A stretch of 64,000 bases of DNA, from contig CAUYUJ010012836.1 in NCBI GenBank assembly GCA_963575745.1, positions 315,906 to 379,905 of the forward strand, in the 5' to 3' direction. Positions 1 to 9,972 of the stretch are shown here, one piece after another. Both the position numbers and the translations under genes were made by a program. A model generated the notes under the pieces. The model saw only the letters and a program-made list of their open reading frames with translations. It had not been told where the DNA came from and ran no database searches. This stretch comes from Prorocentrum cordatum (Eukaryota > Sar > Dinophyceae > Prorocentrales > Prorocentraceae). The stretch's first letter is position 1. Every line of letters begins with the position of its first letter.

Positions 1-776
1 GTGGCGCCACTTTCACCACTGGCGCGACTGGCGCAACTGGAGCAACAGGCGCAACAGGCGCAACTGGCGCAACTGGCGCAACTGACGCAATTGGCGCAAC
101 TGGCGCAACTGGCGCAACGGCCGCAACGGCTGCAACGGCCGCAACGGCCGCACCGAGCGCAACTGGCGCAACTGGCGCAACTAGCGCAACTGGCGCAACT
201 GGCGCAACTGGCGCAACTGGCGCAACTGGCGCAGCTGGCGCAACTGGCGCAACTGGCGCAGCTGGCTCAACTGGCGCAAATTGAGCAACTGGCGCAACAG
301 GTGCAACTGGCGCAACTGACGCAACTGACGCAACTGGCGCCACTGGCGCAAGTGGCCCAACTGGCGCAACAGGCGCAACTGGCGCAACTGGCGCAACTGA
401 CGCAATTGGCGCAACTGGCGCAACTGGCGCAACGGCCGCAACGGCCGCAACGGCCGCACCGAGCGCAACTGGCGCAACTGGCGCAACTGGCGCAACAGGT
501 CCAACTGGCGCAACTGGCGCAACTGGCGCAACTGGCGCAACTGGCGCAACCGGCGCAGCTCGCGCAACTGGCGCAAATGGAGCAACTGGCGCAACAGGCG
601 CAACTGGCGCAACTGACGCAACTGACGCAACTGGCGCCACTGGCGCAATTGGCGCCACTGGCGCAACTGGCGCCACTGGCGCAACTGGCGCAATTAGCGC
701 AACTGGCGCAACTGGCGCAACTGGCGCCACTGGAGCAACGGCCGCAACAGCCGCAACTGGCGCAACTGGCACACTT
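1..776. repeat. 9-bp minisatellite (GGCGCAACT)n
   Basis: About 85 tandem copies of GGCGCAACT with variants (GGCGCAACA, GACGCAACT, GGCGCCACT, GGCCGCAAC). The period is a multiple of three, so the plus frame stays open as a Gln-Leu-Ala repeat and the minus frames stay open too. This is why a long open frame appears here; nothing supports a real protein. The array begins before the window edge. The same unit returns at 2926-3065. Confidence 0.95.
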
Positions 777-1380
777 TGAGTCCAGCTCAATTTGAGTCCA
801 GCAAAATTTGAGTCCAGCCCAATTTTTCAGTCCAGGCCAATTAGATTCCAGCCCAATTTGAGTCCAGCCCAATTTGAGCCCAGCCCAATGTCAAATTTGA
901 GTCCAGCCCAATTTGACTCCAGACTTACTTGAGGCCAGCCCAATTTGAGGCCAGCCCAATTTGAGGCCAGCCCCACTTGAGTCCAGCCCAATATCCAATT
1001 TAAGCCCAGCCCAATTTGAATCCAGCCCAATTGGGGTTTGAGTCTAGTCCAATTTTCATTCGAGCCTAATTTGATTCCAGCCCAATTTGAGTCCAGCTCA
1101 ATTTGAGTCCAGCCAAATCTGAGTCCAGCCCAATTTGAGTCCAGCCCAATGTGAGTCCAGCCCAATTTGAGTCCAGCCCAATTTGAGTCCAGCCGAATTT
1201 GAGTCCAGCCCAATTTGACTCCAGACTTACTTGAGGCCAGCCCAATTTGAGGCCAGCCCAATCTGAGTCCAGCCCAATTTGAGTTCAGTCCAATTTGAGT
1301 CCAGCCCAATTTGAGTCCAGCCCAATGTGAGTTCAGCCCAATGTGAGTCGAGCCCAAGGTGAGTCCAGCCCAATATGAGT
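777..1380. repeat. 16-bp minisatellite (GAGTCCAGCCCAATTT)n
   Basis: About 37 copies of a 16 bp unit, GAGTCCAGCCCAATTT, with point variants such as GAGGCCAGCCCAATTT and GACTCCAGACTTACTT. It follows directly on the 9 bp array and ends where the 11 bp array starts. The block with GACTCCAGACTTACTTGAGG occurs twice (about 913 and 1217), a sign of duplication of multi-unit segments. Confidence 0.95.
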
Positions 1381-2548
1381 CCAGCCCTGCCATGCCGTTG
1401 CCATGCCATTCCCATGCATTTGCCATGCCGTTGCCATGCCGTCGCCATGCCGTTGCCATGCCGCCGCCATGCCGTTGCCATGCCGTTGCCACTCCGTCGC
1501 CATGCCTTTGCCATGCCGTTGCCATGCCGTCGCCATGCCGTTGAAATGCCGTTGCCATGCCATTGCCATGCCGTTGCCATGCCGTGCCGTTGCCATGCCG
1601 TTGCCACTCCGTTGCCATGCCGTTGCCATGCCGTTGCCATGCCGTTACCATGCCCGTTGCCATGCCGTTGCCACCTCGTGCCCATGCCGTTGCCGAGCAG
1701 TTGTCGTGCCGTTGCCACGCCGTTGCCATGCCGTTGCCGTGCCGTTGCCATGCCGTCGCCATGCCGTTGCCATGCCATCGCCATGCTGTTGCCATGCCGT
1801 TGCCATGCCGTTGCCATGCCGTTACACTGCCGTTGCCATGCCGTTGCCATGCCGATGCCATGCCGATGCCATGCCACTGCCATGCCGTTGCCATGCCGTT
1901 GCCATGCCGTCGTCATGCTTTTGCCATGTCGTTGCCATGCCGTTGCCATGCCGTTGCTATGATGCCATTGCAATCCAGTTGCCACGCCGTTGCCATGCCG
2001 TTGCCATATCGTTGCCATTCCGTCGCCATGCCGTTGCCATGCCGTCACCATGCCGTCGCCATGTCGCTGCCATGCCGTTGCCATGCCGCCGCCATGCCGT
2101 TGCCATGCCGTGGCCATGACATTGCCATGCCTTTGCCATGCCGTTGCCACTCCGTTGCCGTGCCGGTGCCGTGCCGACGCCATGCCATTGCCATGCCGTT
2201 GCCATGCCGTTGCCAGGCCCTTGCCATGCCGTTGCCATGCCGTGCCGTGCCGTTGCCATGCCATTGCCATGCCGTTGCCATGCCCGTTGCCAGGCCGTGC
2301 CGTGCCGCCATGCGTTGCCATGCCGTGTGCCGTGCCTGCCGTTGCCATGCCGTGCCATGCCATGCCGCCGTTGCCATGCCAGCCCGGTGCCGTGTCGCTG
2401 CCTGCCGTTGCCAGGCCCTTGCCCATGCCGTTGCCAGCCGTGGCCCATGCCGTTGCCATGCCGTCGCCATGCCGTTGCCATGCTTTTGCCACGCCGTGGC
2501 CATGCCGTTGCCATGCCGTTGCCATGCCGTCGCCATGCCGTTGCCATC
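1381..2548. repeat. 11-bp minisatellite (GCCATGCCGTT)n
   Basis: About 105 copies of GCCATGCCGTT with variants (GTCGCCATGCC, GTGCCGTTGCC). Because 11 is not a multiple of three, every frame cycles through the same 11-residue pattern and long overlapping open frames appear on both strands. These are not taken as genes. Confidence 0.95.
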
Positions 2549-2925
2549 CCGTTGTGTTGTCGTCGTCGTCGTCGTCGGAAGCTTCGTCAGCAATCGTCGT
2601 CGTCGGAGTCGAAATAGTCGGAGTAGTCGTCGTCGTCGGAGTCGTCGTCGTCGGAGTCGGAGTCGGAGTCGTCGCCGCCGCCGCCGCCGCCGTCGTGGTC
2701 GTCGTCGTCGTCGTCGGAGTGCATAGTCGTCGTAGTCGTCGTCGGAGTCGTCGTCGGAGTCGGAGTCGCCATTGTCGTCGTCGTCGCCATCGTCGTTGCC
2801 GGCGTCGTCGTCTCGGAGTTCTCGCAGCCGCCCCTGACGTCGTCGGCGTCCGAGTCGCCGGCGCCGCCGTCGTCGTCTTCGTCGTCGGAGTCGGAGTCGC
2901 CGTCAGGTGTTGTTGCCGTTCTCGT
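2549..2925. repeat. GTC / GGAGTC trinucleotide-hexanucleotide block
   Basis: Degenerate GTC triplets mixed with GGAGTC hexamers and a few GCC triplets. It ends against a second stretch of the 9 bp unit. No gene is seen. Confidence 0.9.
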
Positions 2926-3065
2926 CGGAACTGGCGCAAGTGGCGCCACTGGCGCCGGCGCAACTGACGCAACTAGCTCAAGTGGCGCAACTGGCGCAAC
3001 GGCCGCAACGGCCGCAACTGGCGCAACGAGCGCAACTTGCGCAACTGGCGCAATTGGCCCAACTG
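2926..3065. repeat. Second block of the 9-bp GGCGCAACT array
   Basis: About 15 copies of the same 9 bp unit found at 1-776, including the GGCCGCAAC variant. The 16 bp, 11 bp and GTC arrays therefore sit between two blocks of one array. Either the inner arrays were inserted into a single 9 bp array, or the 9 bp unit was re-amplified on the far side. Confidence 0.9.
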
Positions 3066-3228
3066 GCGCGACGGGGCCGCACGAGGGGAAGCTTCACCCC
3101 AACTTGGTGGGCGAGAGGCAAGCGGAGAGCCTGGCCCGCCGCGTGCAGGAAGCCGCATCGAGCCCTGGTGTGGCAGAGACGCACCTACGAAGGGGTAGCG
3201 CGTGCAAGCGGCAAGGCCCCATGGTTAA

Positions 3229-4479
3229 GTCGGGCGTGTCCCCCCACAGGGGGACTGGTCAAGAATAGTCAAAAAATAGTCTGGAGACGATTTTGTGACT
3301 ATTTCTGACTGTTTTTGAATATCCGTAAGGGCTTCGCCCCCTACCGCCGGCTCCCTCTCTCGGAGAATGGGCCATGGAAGAGCTAAGTCATGAGGCCTTG
3401 GCGCTGTCGTGAAGCAGTATCGAAACTTCATGCGAAGCCGATTCGCAATCAGCAAAACCAACTGATCACAAGAGGGGTTACCACACCTGGCGATTGGTAA
3501 GACGTGTATGGTTTACGGGCTTGGTTACCACACCTTGCGATTAAAGGGCCGAGGGAGTTCTCGCAGTTTGGGTTACCACGCCTTGCGATGGATGTGCGTG
3601 AAGGGTGGCACCGAATTTCAGAAATGTGGCAAATCCCTTGTGTTTTTGGACCCTGACCCCGCGGATCTGCGTGAGGGGTGGCACCGAATTTCAGAAATGT
3701 GGCAAATCCCCTGTGTTTTTGGACCCTGACCCCGCGGATCTGCGTGAGGGGTGGCACCGAATTTCAGAAATGTGGCAAATCCCATGTGTTTTTGGACCCT
3801 GACCCCGCGGATCTGCGTGAGGGGTGGCACCGAATTTCAGAAATGTGGCAAATCCCATGTGTTTTTGGACCCTGACCCCGCGGATCTGCGTGAGGGGTGG
3901 CACCGAATTTCAGAAATGTGGCAAATCCCATGTGTTTTTGGACCCTGACCCCGCGGATCTGCATGAGGGGTGGCACCGAATTTCAGAAATGTGGCAAATC
4001 CCCTGTGTTTTTGGACCCTGACCCCGCGGATCTGCGTGAGGGGTGGCACCGAATTTCAGAAATGTGGCAAATCCCCAGTGTTTTTGGACCCTGACCCCGC
4101 GGATCTGCGTGAGGGGTGGCACCGAATTTCAGAAATGTGGCAAATCCCATGTGTTTTTGGACCCTGACCCCGCGGATCTGCGTGAGGGGTGTCGATTTCG
4201 AGCCCCCCCAGCAATTCAGACAACGCGCCCAGGGGGTGCTAAAAAGCCGGTTTGGGCCTCCCCCCCCTCGCGCGGTCAATCACCTAGTTACAGTAACCAG
4301 CAATAAGTCAACTAGTTACAGTAACCAGCAAGAAACAGAACTGTAACACTGGAAACTACAACCTACGACTGGTACAGGAAACTGCGAATCACGGGCCTAC
4401 AGCCTGGTGGCCCCACAAGGGGGCCGGCGAATTTTTATTTTTTCCGTCCAAAACCTGCCTGTAGGAGGATACGCCCGAC
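3229..4479. mobile_element. Possible terminal-inverted-repeat element containing the 73-bp array
   Basis: The left end at 3229-3250 (GTCGGGCGTGTCCCCCCACA and two more bases) pairs with 4458-4479 read in reverse, 19 of 22 bases matching. The same ends bound compact copies of about 150 bp at 16860-17008 and 28106-28256. Bases 3251-3322 also resemble the left interior of the 28106 copy, then similarity stops. So this may be one large element of 1251 bp that carries the 73 bp array, or two unrelated fragments of the family. No transposase frame is visible. Confidence 0.4.
3597..4195. repeat. 73-bp tandem array, about 8 copies
   Basis: Eight near-identical units of 73 bp, each holding AATTTCAGAAATGTGGCAAA and GGACCCTGACCCCGCGGATC. 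Copies differ at a handful of positions (CCCATGT, CCCCTGT or CCCCAGT after the AAAT run). The period is not a multiple of three, so the short overlapping frames are artefacts. Low divergence implies recent amplification or homogenisation. Confidence 0.95.
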
Positions 4480-5187
4480 CTAACCCCAGAGTAGGAGCAC
4501 AAGAGCGAGGGAGACCGGGCGGGTGCCGCCGGGCCCCGAGCGGGAGGGGGCCGGAAGGCAGAGGCCTGCGTGCGCAGCCAGGGGGGGCCCAGAGGGCGCG
4601 GCGCAGGGACTGGGGCCCACGACAGGTGCGTGACCCGGGCCGTGTGTGGGGAGGGTGCCGGCGCTGCTCCCCCCCTCCCCTCGCCGCAGTTGGCAGCTCT
4701 CCCCGTCGCGCCGGGCTATCCCCGTCGCGCCGGGGCTCTCCCCGTCGCGCCAGGTCTCCTCCGCCCGTCGTTCCGTGCATCGCGGCCCTCAGTTGCATAC
4801 AGCGTACCTCCCGTTTCCTATCCGCCAGAGCAGTCGCCCTCGGCCCAGCCGCCGACGCAAAAGTGGGGAAGGTGAGGCCGCCAGGCACAGAGCCGGGCGG
4901 CCGCAGGCCCGCGCAGCGTCGCCGCGTGTGCAGCCGCTTGCCGACCTGTGGTGAATGCACTTGCCGCTTGCCCCGGCGAGCGGCGCGCGGGGAGTTTAGC
5001 GCGACGCGCACGTGCAGACTCGCATTAGGCCTGGCGAGCCTGCCGGACAGGCGGCGGCGGCAGGCATGCACCAAGCAGGGCCAGACGAGCTGCACAGCGG
5101 CGGCGGCGGCGCCAACCCATGGCAGCCAGGCGCCCACCCAAGCCGCTGGCGGCCAAGCCTGCACGGGAGAGCAAAGTGAGTGACACA
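4480..5187. other. GC-rich stretch without recognisable gene
   Basis: Open frames of 100-400 codons exist on both strands but they overlap each other, are Arg/Pro/Gly-rich and match no family I know. A short repeat CTCCCCGTCGCGCC occurs three times near 4697-4755. Just before this stretch, AGTTACAGTAACCAGCAA occurs twice (about 4284 and 4315). No promoter, RNA or splice signal is evident. Confidence 0.5.
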
Positions 5188-5660
<473 letters not shown>

Positions 5661-5695
5661 TCGGAGGAGCAGCGCTACATGCATTCACGAGGGAA

Positions 5696-7120
5696 CCTGC
5701 CGTCAATGCCTTCGCGATTCGTGAAGTCGAGGCCCCGCTTGGCAAGATGGGCGCTGTCAAAGCGCTAGTGGCTGAGTGGACGGCGTACTGGCGAACATCG
5801 GCTCCACCTCCTGTCCTCCGATGGCCTCAAGACCTTGGTGAACGGCCTGAGCGGCCAACGGTCGATCAGCTACGTCGGGTATTCTCTACATTCAAGGCCG
5901 GCGGGGGGAAGAGCTTCGACAACTTCAGCCCTCGGGACTTCAGCGTGCTGGATGACGCTGGGGTGGATGCGTTGGCGGGTCTGCCTGTACTGATCGAGGA
6001 GCGCACGACCTGGCCAGATTTTGTTAACAAGCTGGCGTTCATACCTAAGCGTGAAGGTGGAGTTCGGCCGATTGCCTTGCTTGCTGCTCTTGTGCGAGTG
6101 CACGGACGACTGCGCAGGCCTCTTGCATCAGTGTGGGAGGCGCAGCATGATCGAGCACATTGGTGGGCTTCAGCGGGCAAGAGCTGCGACAGGGCAGTCA
6201 GGCAACAACTTGCATGAAGTGAATGGGTCGCCATGAAGAGCGACGAGGACCCCAGCGCAGACTGGGCTATTGCTACGCTACTTCTGGGCCTGTGGAAGGC
6301 CTTTGAGCAGATCCGACACGACAATCTGCTTCGTCCGGCTCAGAAGTTTTCGTTCCCGCTATGGTTACTCAAACTGCAGTTGGGCATGTATTCCAAAGCG
6401 CGCGCTTTGGCTCTCGATGGTGCTGTCTCAGACCTGATTTGGGTGCACCAGACGGCGTTGGCTGGCGACTCCTTCGCCGCGGCATTTATGAAACTGCAGC
6501 TCATGGAATCAGTTGATCGCACGCAGCTGGTGTGTCCCACGGTTACTCCAGCTATTGTTGTGGACGACCGCGTTTTACAGAGGCATGGAGGCGAAAAGCG
6601 AGTTGGCAGAGACATCATCCTCGCCACGCAGGTGCTCGTCAACGGATTGGCTAAGGGCAGCATCAGCATCTCTGTCAAGAGGTCTCAGGCGTTGGCGTCC
6701 ACTCCAGCACTGGAGAAGGGGTTGAAGGTCAAGCTACACAAGGTCGCTGGAGCTCAGGCAGTGAATCATGCCAGGAATCTCGGCACGGACTTTGCTGAAG
6801 GCCGAGCACTGGGACGAGCAGTTCGCCGAGCAAGGCTCCTTGCAGCTGGGCGACGGGCACCGCGTGTGCGACGGATTCTTGGCTCTGGAGGTCGGCGAGG
6901 AATCGCTGCCCGTCTCGCCAAGCAGGGCCTGGAGGCAGGGTGCGCGCACAGTGTGAACTGCACGGGGGTCAGCGACAGCGATCTTCAGACTTCTCGCTCG
7001 TTGGCCTTTCGGGCCACCGAGGCTCGAGTGGACGGGAAGAGTCTGCGCTCAGCCTCATGCTGTCGCTTGTGCGTGAGTTTGGCCCCATCTTTCGAGCCAC
7101 TACCGATCCCGTTTGTATGA
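5696..7120 (+). pseudogene. Reverse transcriptase part of the LINE, interrupted by a stop
   Basis: Frame 2 carries FIPKREGGVRPIALL near 6036-6080, the usual 'lPK..GG.RPI.LL' block at the start of a LINE RT. It then meets a TGA at 6215-6217 and continues in the same frame with LLGLWKAFEQIRHDNL (palm motif A region; the expected catalytic Asp of 'DL.KaF' is replaced, reading GLWKAFEQI) and VDDR near 6560 in place of the YVDD or FADD box. Further on LGTDFAEGRALGRAVRRARL and GVSDSDLQ match conserved positions after the RT. The altered motif A and the stop indicate an inactive enzyme. Confidence 0.8.
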
Positions 7121-7846
7121 TGCACCGTGCTGTTTGGGAATCGCGGCTGTCGATGACCATCCTGACCTTGGTGATGCGCTGGGCCTCGGCGCACGTCGCG
7201 ACCTGGGCTCAAGTTCGAGGGCCCACCAGCGCCGCCTTCCTGTCCCTCCTGCGCGTCGGGTGGGCAGCGACCAGCCTCGCGACGTGGATCAACTCGGCGA
7301 ATGGGGCAGTCTACAAGCCAATGGACTTCTCGCCATGGTATACCAAGCAGGTGGTGAGGAAAGCCGTGTTGTGGTGGCAGTTCCACAAGGTTGTGGACGA
7401 GATGCCGCATTTAGATAATGGGCTCAACATAGCACAGCTTCGCATATGGATTCTCCGCGGACGACCGACGGCGCCCCAGGGGCGCGACTGGTCTGCGCTC
7501 GGTGCTGAGGAGCGACGGCGCGCCATATCGCTTTTGGTGAGCGGCCAGTGGGTCAATCACCGACGATATCATAACAATCCGCGGTATGCTCGCTCGGAAG
7601 ACGTGTGCACTTTGTCCTGGGAAGGTCGGCAGCTCGTGGCATCGGCGCATCGAGCGCGCTCATCGCTGGCCTCAACCGCAGGTGCCAGCAGCCATCGAGG
7701 TGCTCAAGCGGCAGGCCGACCACCCCAACATCATCACGCTCGTCGAGAGATTGCTAATGGTCAGGCCCAAGGTGCTTTGGCAGGCGCCTCAAGATGAGCT
7801 GATGTCAGCTGTGCGATGGCTCCTCGGCAATGGAGAAGTTCTCTGA
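7050..7846 (+). pseudogene. LINE linker region between RT and RNase H, frameshifted
   Basis: The protein thread moves to frame 1 (about 7050-7590; Trp-rich, with MHRAVWESRLSM and LRVGWAATSLATWI) and back to frame 2 (7586 onward) with CALCPGKVGSSWHRRIERAH. That Cys-x2-Cys ... His-x3/4 pattern is the spacer seen before RNase H in this type of LINE. It ends at a TGA (7844-7846), after which the same frame continues into RNase H. Frames shift without splice consensus, so mutation is the simplest explanation. Confidence 0.7.
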
Positions 7847-7861
7847 GAGGAACCCTTTCAC

Positions 7862-9143
7862 AACGTCGAGCTCTTCACGGACGGCTCGGCACTCGACCTC
7901 GACACCGACTTCGGCATGGCAGGCTGCGCAGTGGTGCAGATTTCCCCTCGGGCCTGGCTGCTTTGATCCAGGCGCGAAGTGTGCGCTGGGGGCGCTGGGG
8001 CCCCCGTTGATGGGATTGCACCCGTCCGTTGAAGGCGCGGAGCTGCTGGCCACTCTGATCCTGGCGCGCCACAGTCTGGCGCCGATCACCGTGAGAGTGG
8101 ACGCTAGCTACGTTGTCGATGGGCTGCTGTCTCGTGGGCGTGAAGGCACATGCGGATCGCCTCACAGTTGGGCGTTCCTTTGGAGATTGGTCTGGGATGT
8201 CATCGATGACTCTGGCGGGCTGTGCCCGGAGGGGCTAACGGTGGTCAAAGTCAGGGGGCACGGGGCCATCGGAGACGTCGAAGCGGGCAGGCTTACGCGC
8301 CGGGAGCGCCGTTGCAACCTCGAGGCAGACGATTGGGCCAAGCAGGCCACTCGTCCGTTCGCCACGGGGACAGCTGACAGGGACAAGATCTGGCGCGCTG
8401 ACCTCATGGTGGACGGGGTGGTTGCGTGGGCCTCATGCGCTGGCGCTCCTGCCGCAGCCGCCCGCGACGACATTGATGCGGAGGTGGTTATCAAGCAGCC
8501 GTTGAAGATTCAGCTGGTCCTCACTGCGCACGAGTTCGCGGAGAAGGATGGCTGCTGGCGGTGCTCTACGCGTGGGCGCTATGCGAGAACGAAGGAGTCT
8601 CAGCGCAAGCTCACCTACCTACCCTGCATCCCGAGGCCAGGCCCCCACCAACTGGCCGAGGGGGGCCCTTGCTTAGGAGCCAAGCGTCCTGCAGCGGCTG
8701 CAGGGCAAGTGGCAGCAGCAACAGCTGCTGCCATGACAGCGCCCCAGAGCAGCGCGGATAGCCGAGAGGACGGGGATGGAGATCAGCACCAGCCTGAGCC
8801 GCCCTCGTCGCGTGCAAGTGCGGGTGAGTCGGCAGAGATGACTTCGCTGCACGCGGCTGCTCTTGGTCATGATAGTTGCATCGTCAGTGGGTTTCGTACG
8901 TGCATGAAATGTTGCTACTCTGTTCGTGAACGTGACGGACTGCCACGCCAGCTTGGGAAGGATTGCACAGGACATCCTACGAAAGGCGACAATGCAGGAC
9001 GTGTACGACGTCAGCGTCGTGGTTTGATTCTTCAGGCGTTGGACCCCATGTCGAGACAGCGTCTGCCTGATTGGGTGAGTTGCAGCATGCTTCGTTTGTG
9101 CTCGCAGCGCTGTTTGGTTTGTTGGTGCCCCGGAGGCCTCTGA
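7862..9143 (+). pseudogene. RNase H domain and Cys/His tail of the LINE, frameshifted
   Basis: RNase H degrades the RNA strand of RNA:DNA hybrids. Frame 2 gives VELFTDGSALDLDTDFG (first catalytic Asp, codon 7880-7882), then a shift to frame 3 at about 7935 gives EGAELLATL (Glu), VRVDASYVVDGL (Asp, about 8100) and NLEADDWAKQ (Asp, about 8330). All four D-E-D-D positions are therefore kept even though the frame is broken. Downstream, CWRCSTRGRYART (about 8550) and CMKCCYSV ... LGKDCTGH (about 8910-8975) form two Cys/His patches typical of the tail. The frame closes at 9143. Confidence 0.8.
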
Positions 9144-9202
9144 AGGTTCGCTGCAAGGAAGCCTGCGGCAGAAACCCTGTGCTGCTTTGTTTGCGGATAC
9201 AG

Positions 9203-9442
9203 CACGCTTCGCGTGGGCTGGGAGGAGCGTGCTTCTTATCTTTTCGAGTGTGGGCCTCCGCGAGGCGGGCTCCAGTGCGAGTGTCTTGCTTGGCCTGCGC
9301 CATCTGTATTTGCACGCTTCGCGTGTCACTTCTATGTGTTGCACGTCGGCGATGGTCCTCCTATGTTGAGTGATGTCGTTCTTCTCGTGCCATAGCACAC
9401 GCTTCGCGTGGTCTAACTTGGACTGTGCCTAGCGCTTCGCGC
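9203..9442. repeat. Cluster of four mini-hairpins with a TTC loop
   Basis: CACGC-TTC-GCGTG occurs perfectly at 9203-9215, 9313-9325 and 9398-9410, and GCGC-TTC-GCGC at 9432-9442. Each is a perfect stem of 4-5 bp around the same three-base loop. They lie in the 460 bp between the end of the LINE frame and the next microsatellite, so they may belong to the LINE 3' region. Related hairpins occur elsewhere in the window (3329-3339, 26975-26985, 37244-37260). Confidence 0.7.
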
Positions 9443-9603
9443 GACGCTCGCCCGAAGGGGTGGAGCTCCGCCGTGCCTTTGCTGTGGCGTGGACTGCGGG
9501 GTCCTGCCGTAGCCTTGCACGATTGATCGGGCCGAGGGGCTCGGTTGTGACGGCCCTGGTGGCTGTCGTGTGTGCAGCTTGGCTGTGCGCACCTGCACGA
9601 GTA

Positions 9604-9656
9604 AAAAAAACGCACACACGCACACGCACACACGCACACGCACACACGCACACACA

Positions 9657-9688
<32 letters not shown>

Positions 9689-9972
9689 CACACGCACACA
9701 CGCACGCACGCACGCACGCACACACGCACGCACGCACACACGCACGCACGCACACACGCACACACGCACACACGCACACACGCACACACGCACACACGCA
9801 CACACGCACACACGCACACACGCACGCACGCACGCACACACGCACACACGCAAACACACACACACACACACGCACACACACGCGCTCCCGCACACCCACA
9901 CGCACACACGCACACACGCACACACGCACGCACGCACGCACACGCACACACGCACACACACACACACGCACA
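9604..9972. repeat. CACG/CACACG microsatellite
   Basis: About 370 bp of CACACG and CACG units, alternating purine-pyrimidine throughout. Such sequence is prone to Z-DNA. It lies downstream of the LINE remnant and mirrors the CA-rich tract on the other side. Confidence 0.95.

Larger units (their letters stand above)
5666..9143 (+). mobile_element. Degenerate 5'-truncated LINE-type retrotransposon (RT + RNase H)
   Basis: A non-LTR retrotransposon remnant read on the plus strand. In order it has an RT fingers/palm region, a long linker, a Cys-His patch, an RNase H domain and a C-terminal Cys/His tail. This layout is one I associate with dinoflagellate LINEs. No endonuclease or ORF1 is visible, so the 5' part is missing. 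The reading frame is broken by in-frame stops at 6215-6217 and 7844-7846 and by at least three frameshifts (about 7050, 7590 and 7935). It is flanked by CA-rich microsatellites at 5188-5660 and 9604-9972. It is dead as a coding element. Its fixed place within dinoflagellate LINE families would need a phylogeny. Confidence 0.85.

Noticed and set aside
1-795. 264-codon frame of Gln-Leu-Ala repeats
   Set aside because: Produced by the 9 bp tandem repeat; no conserved domain, and the opposite strand is open as well.
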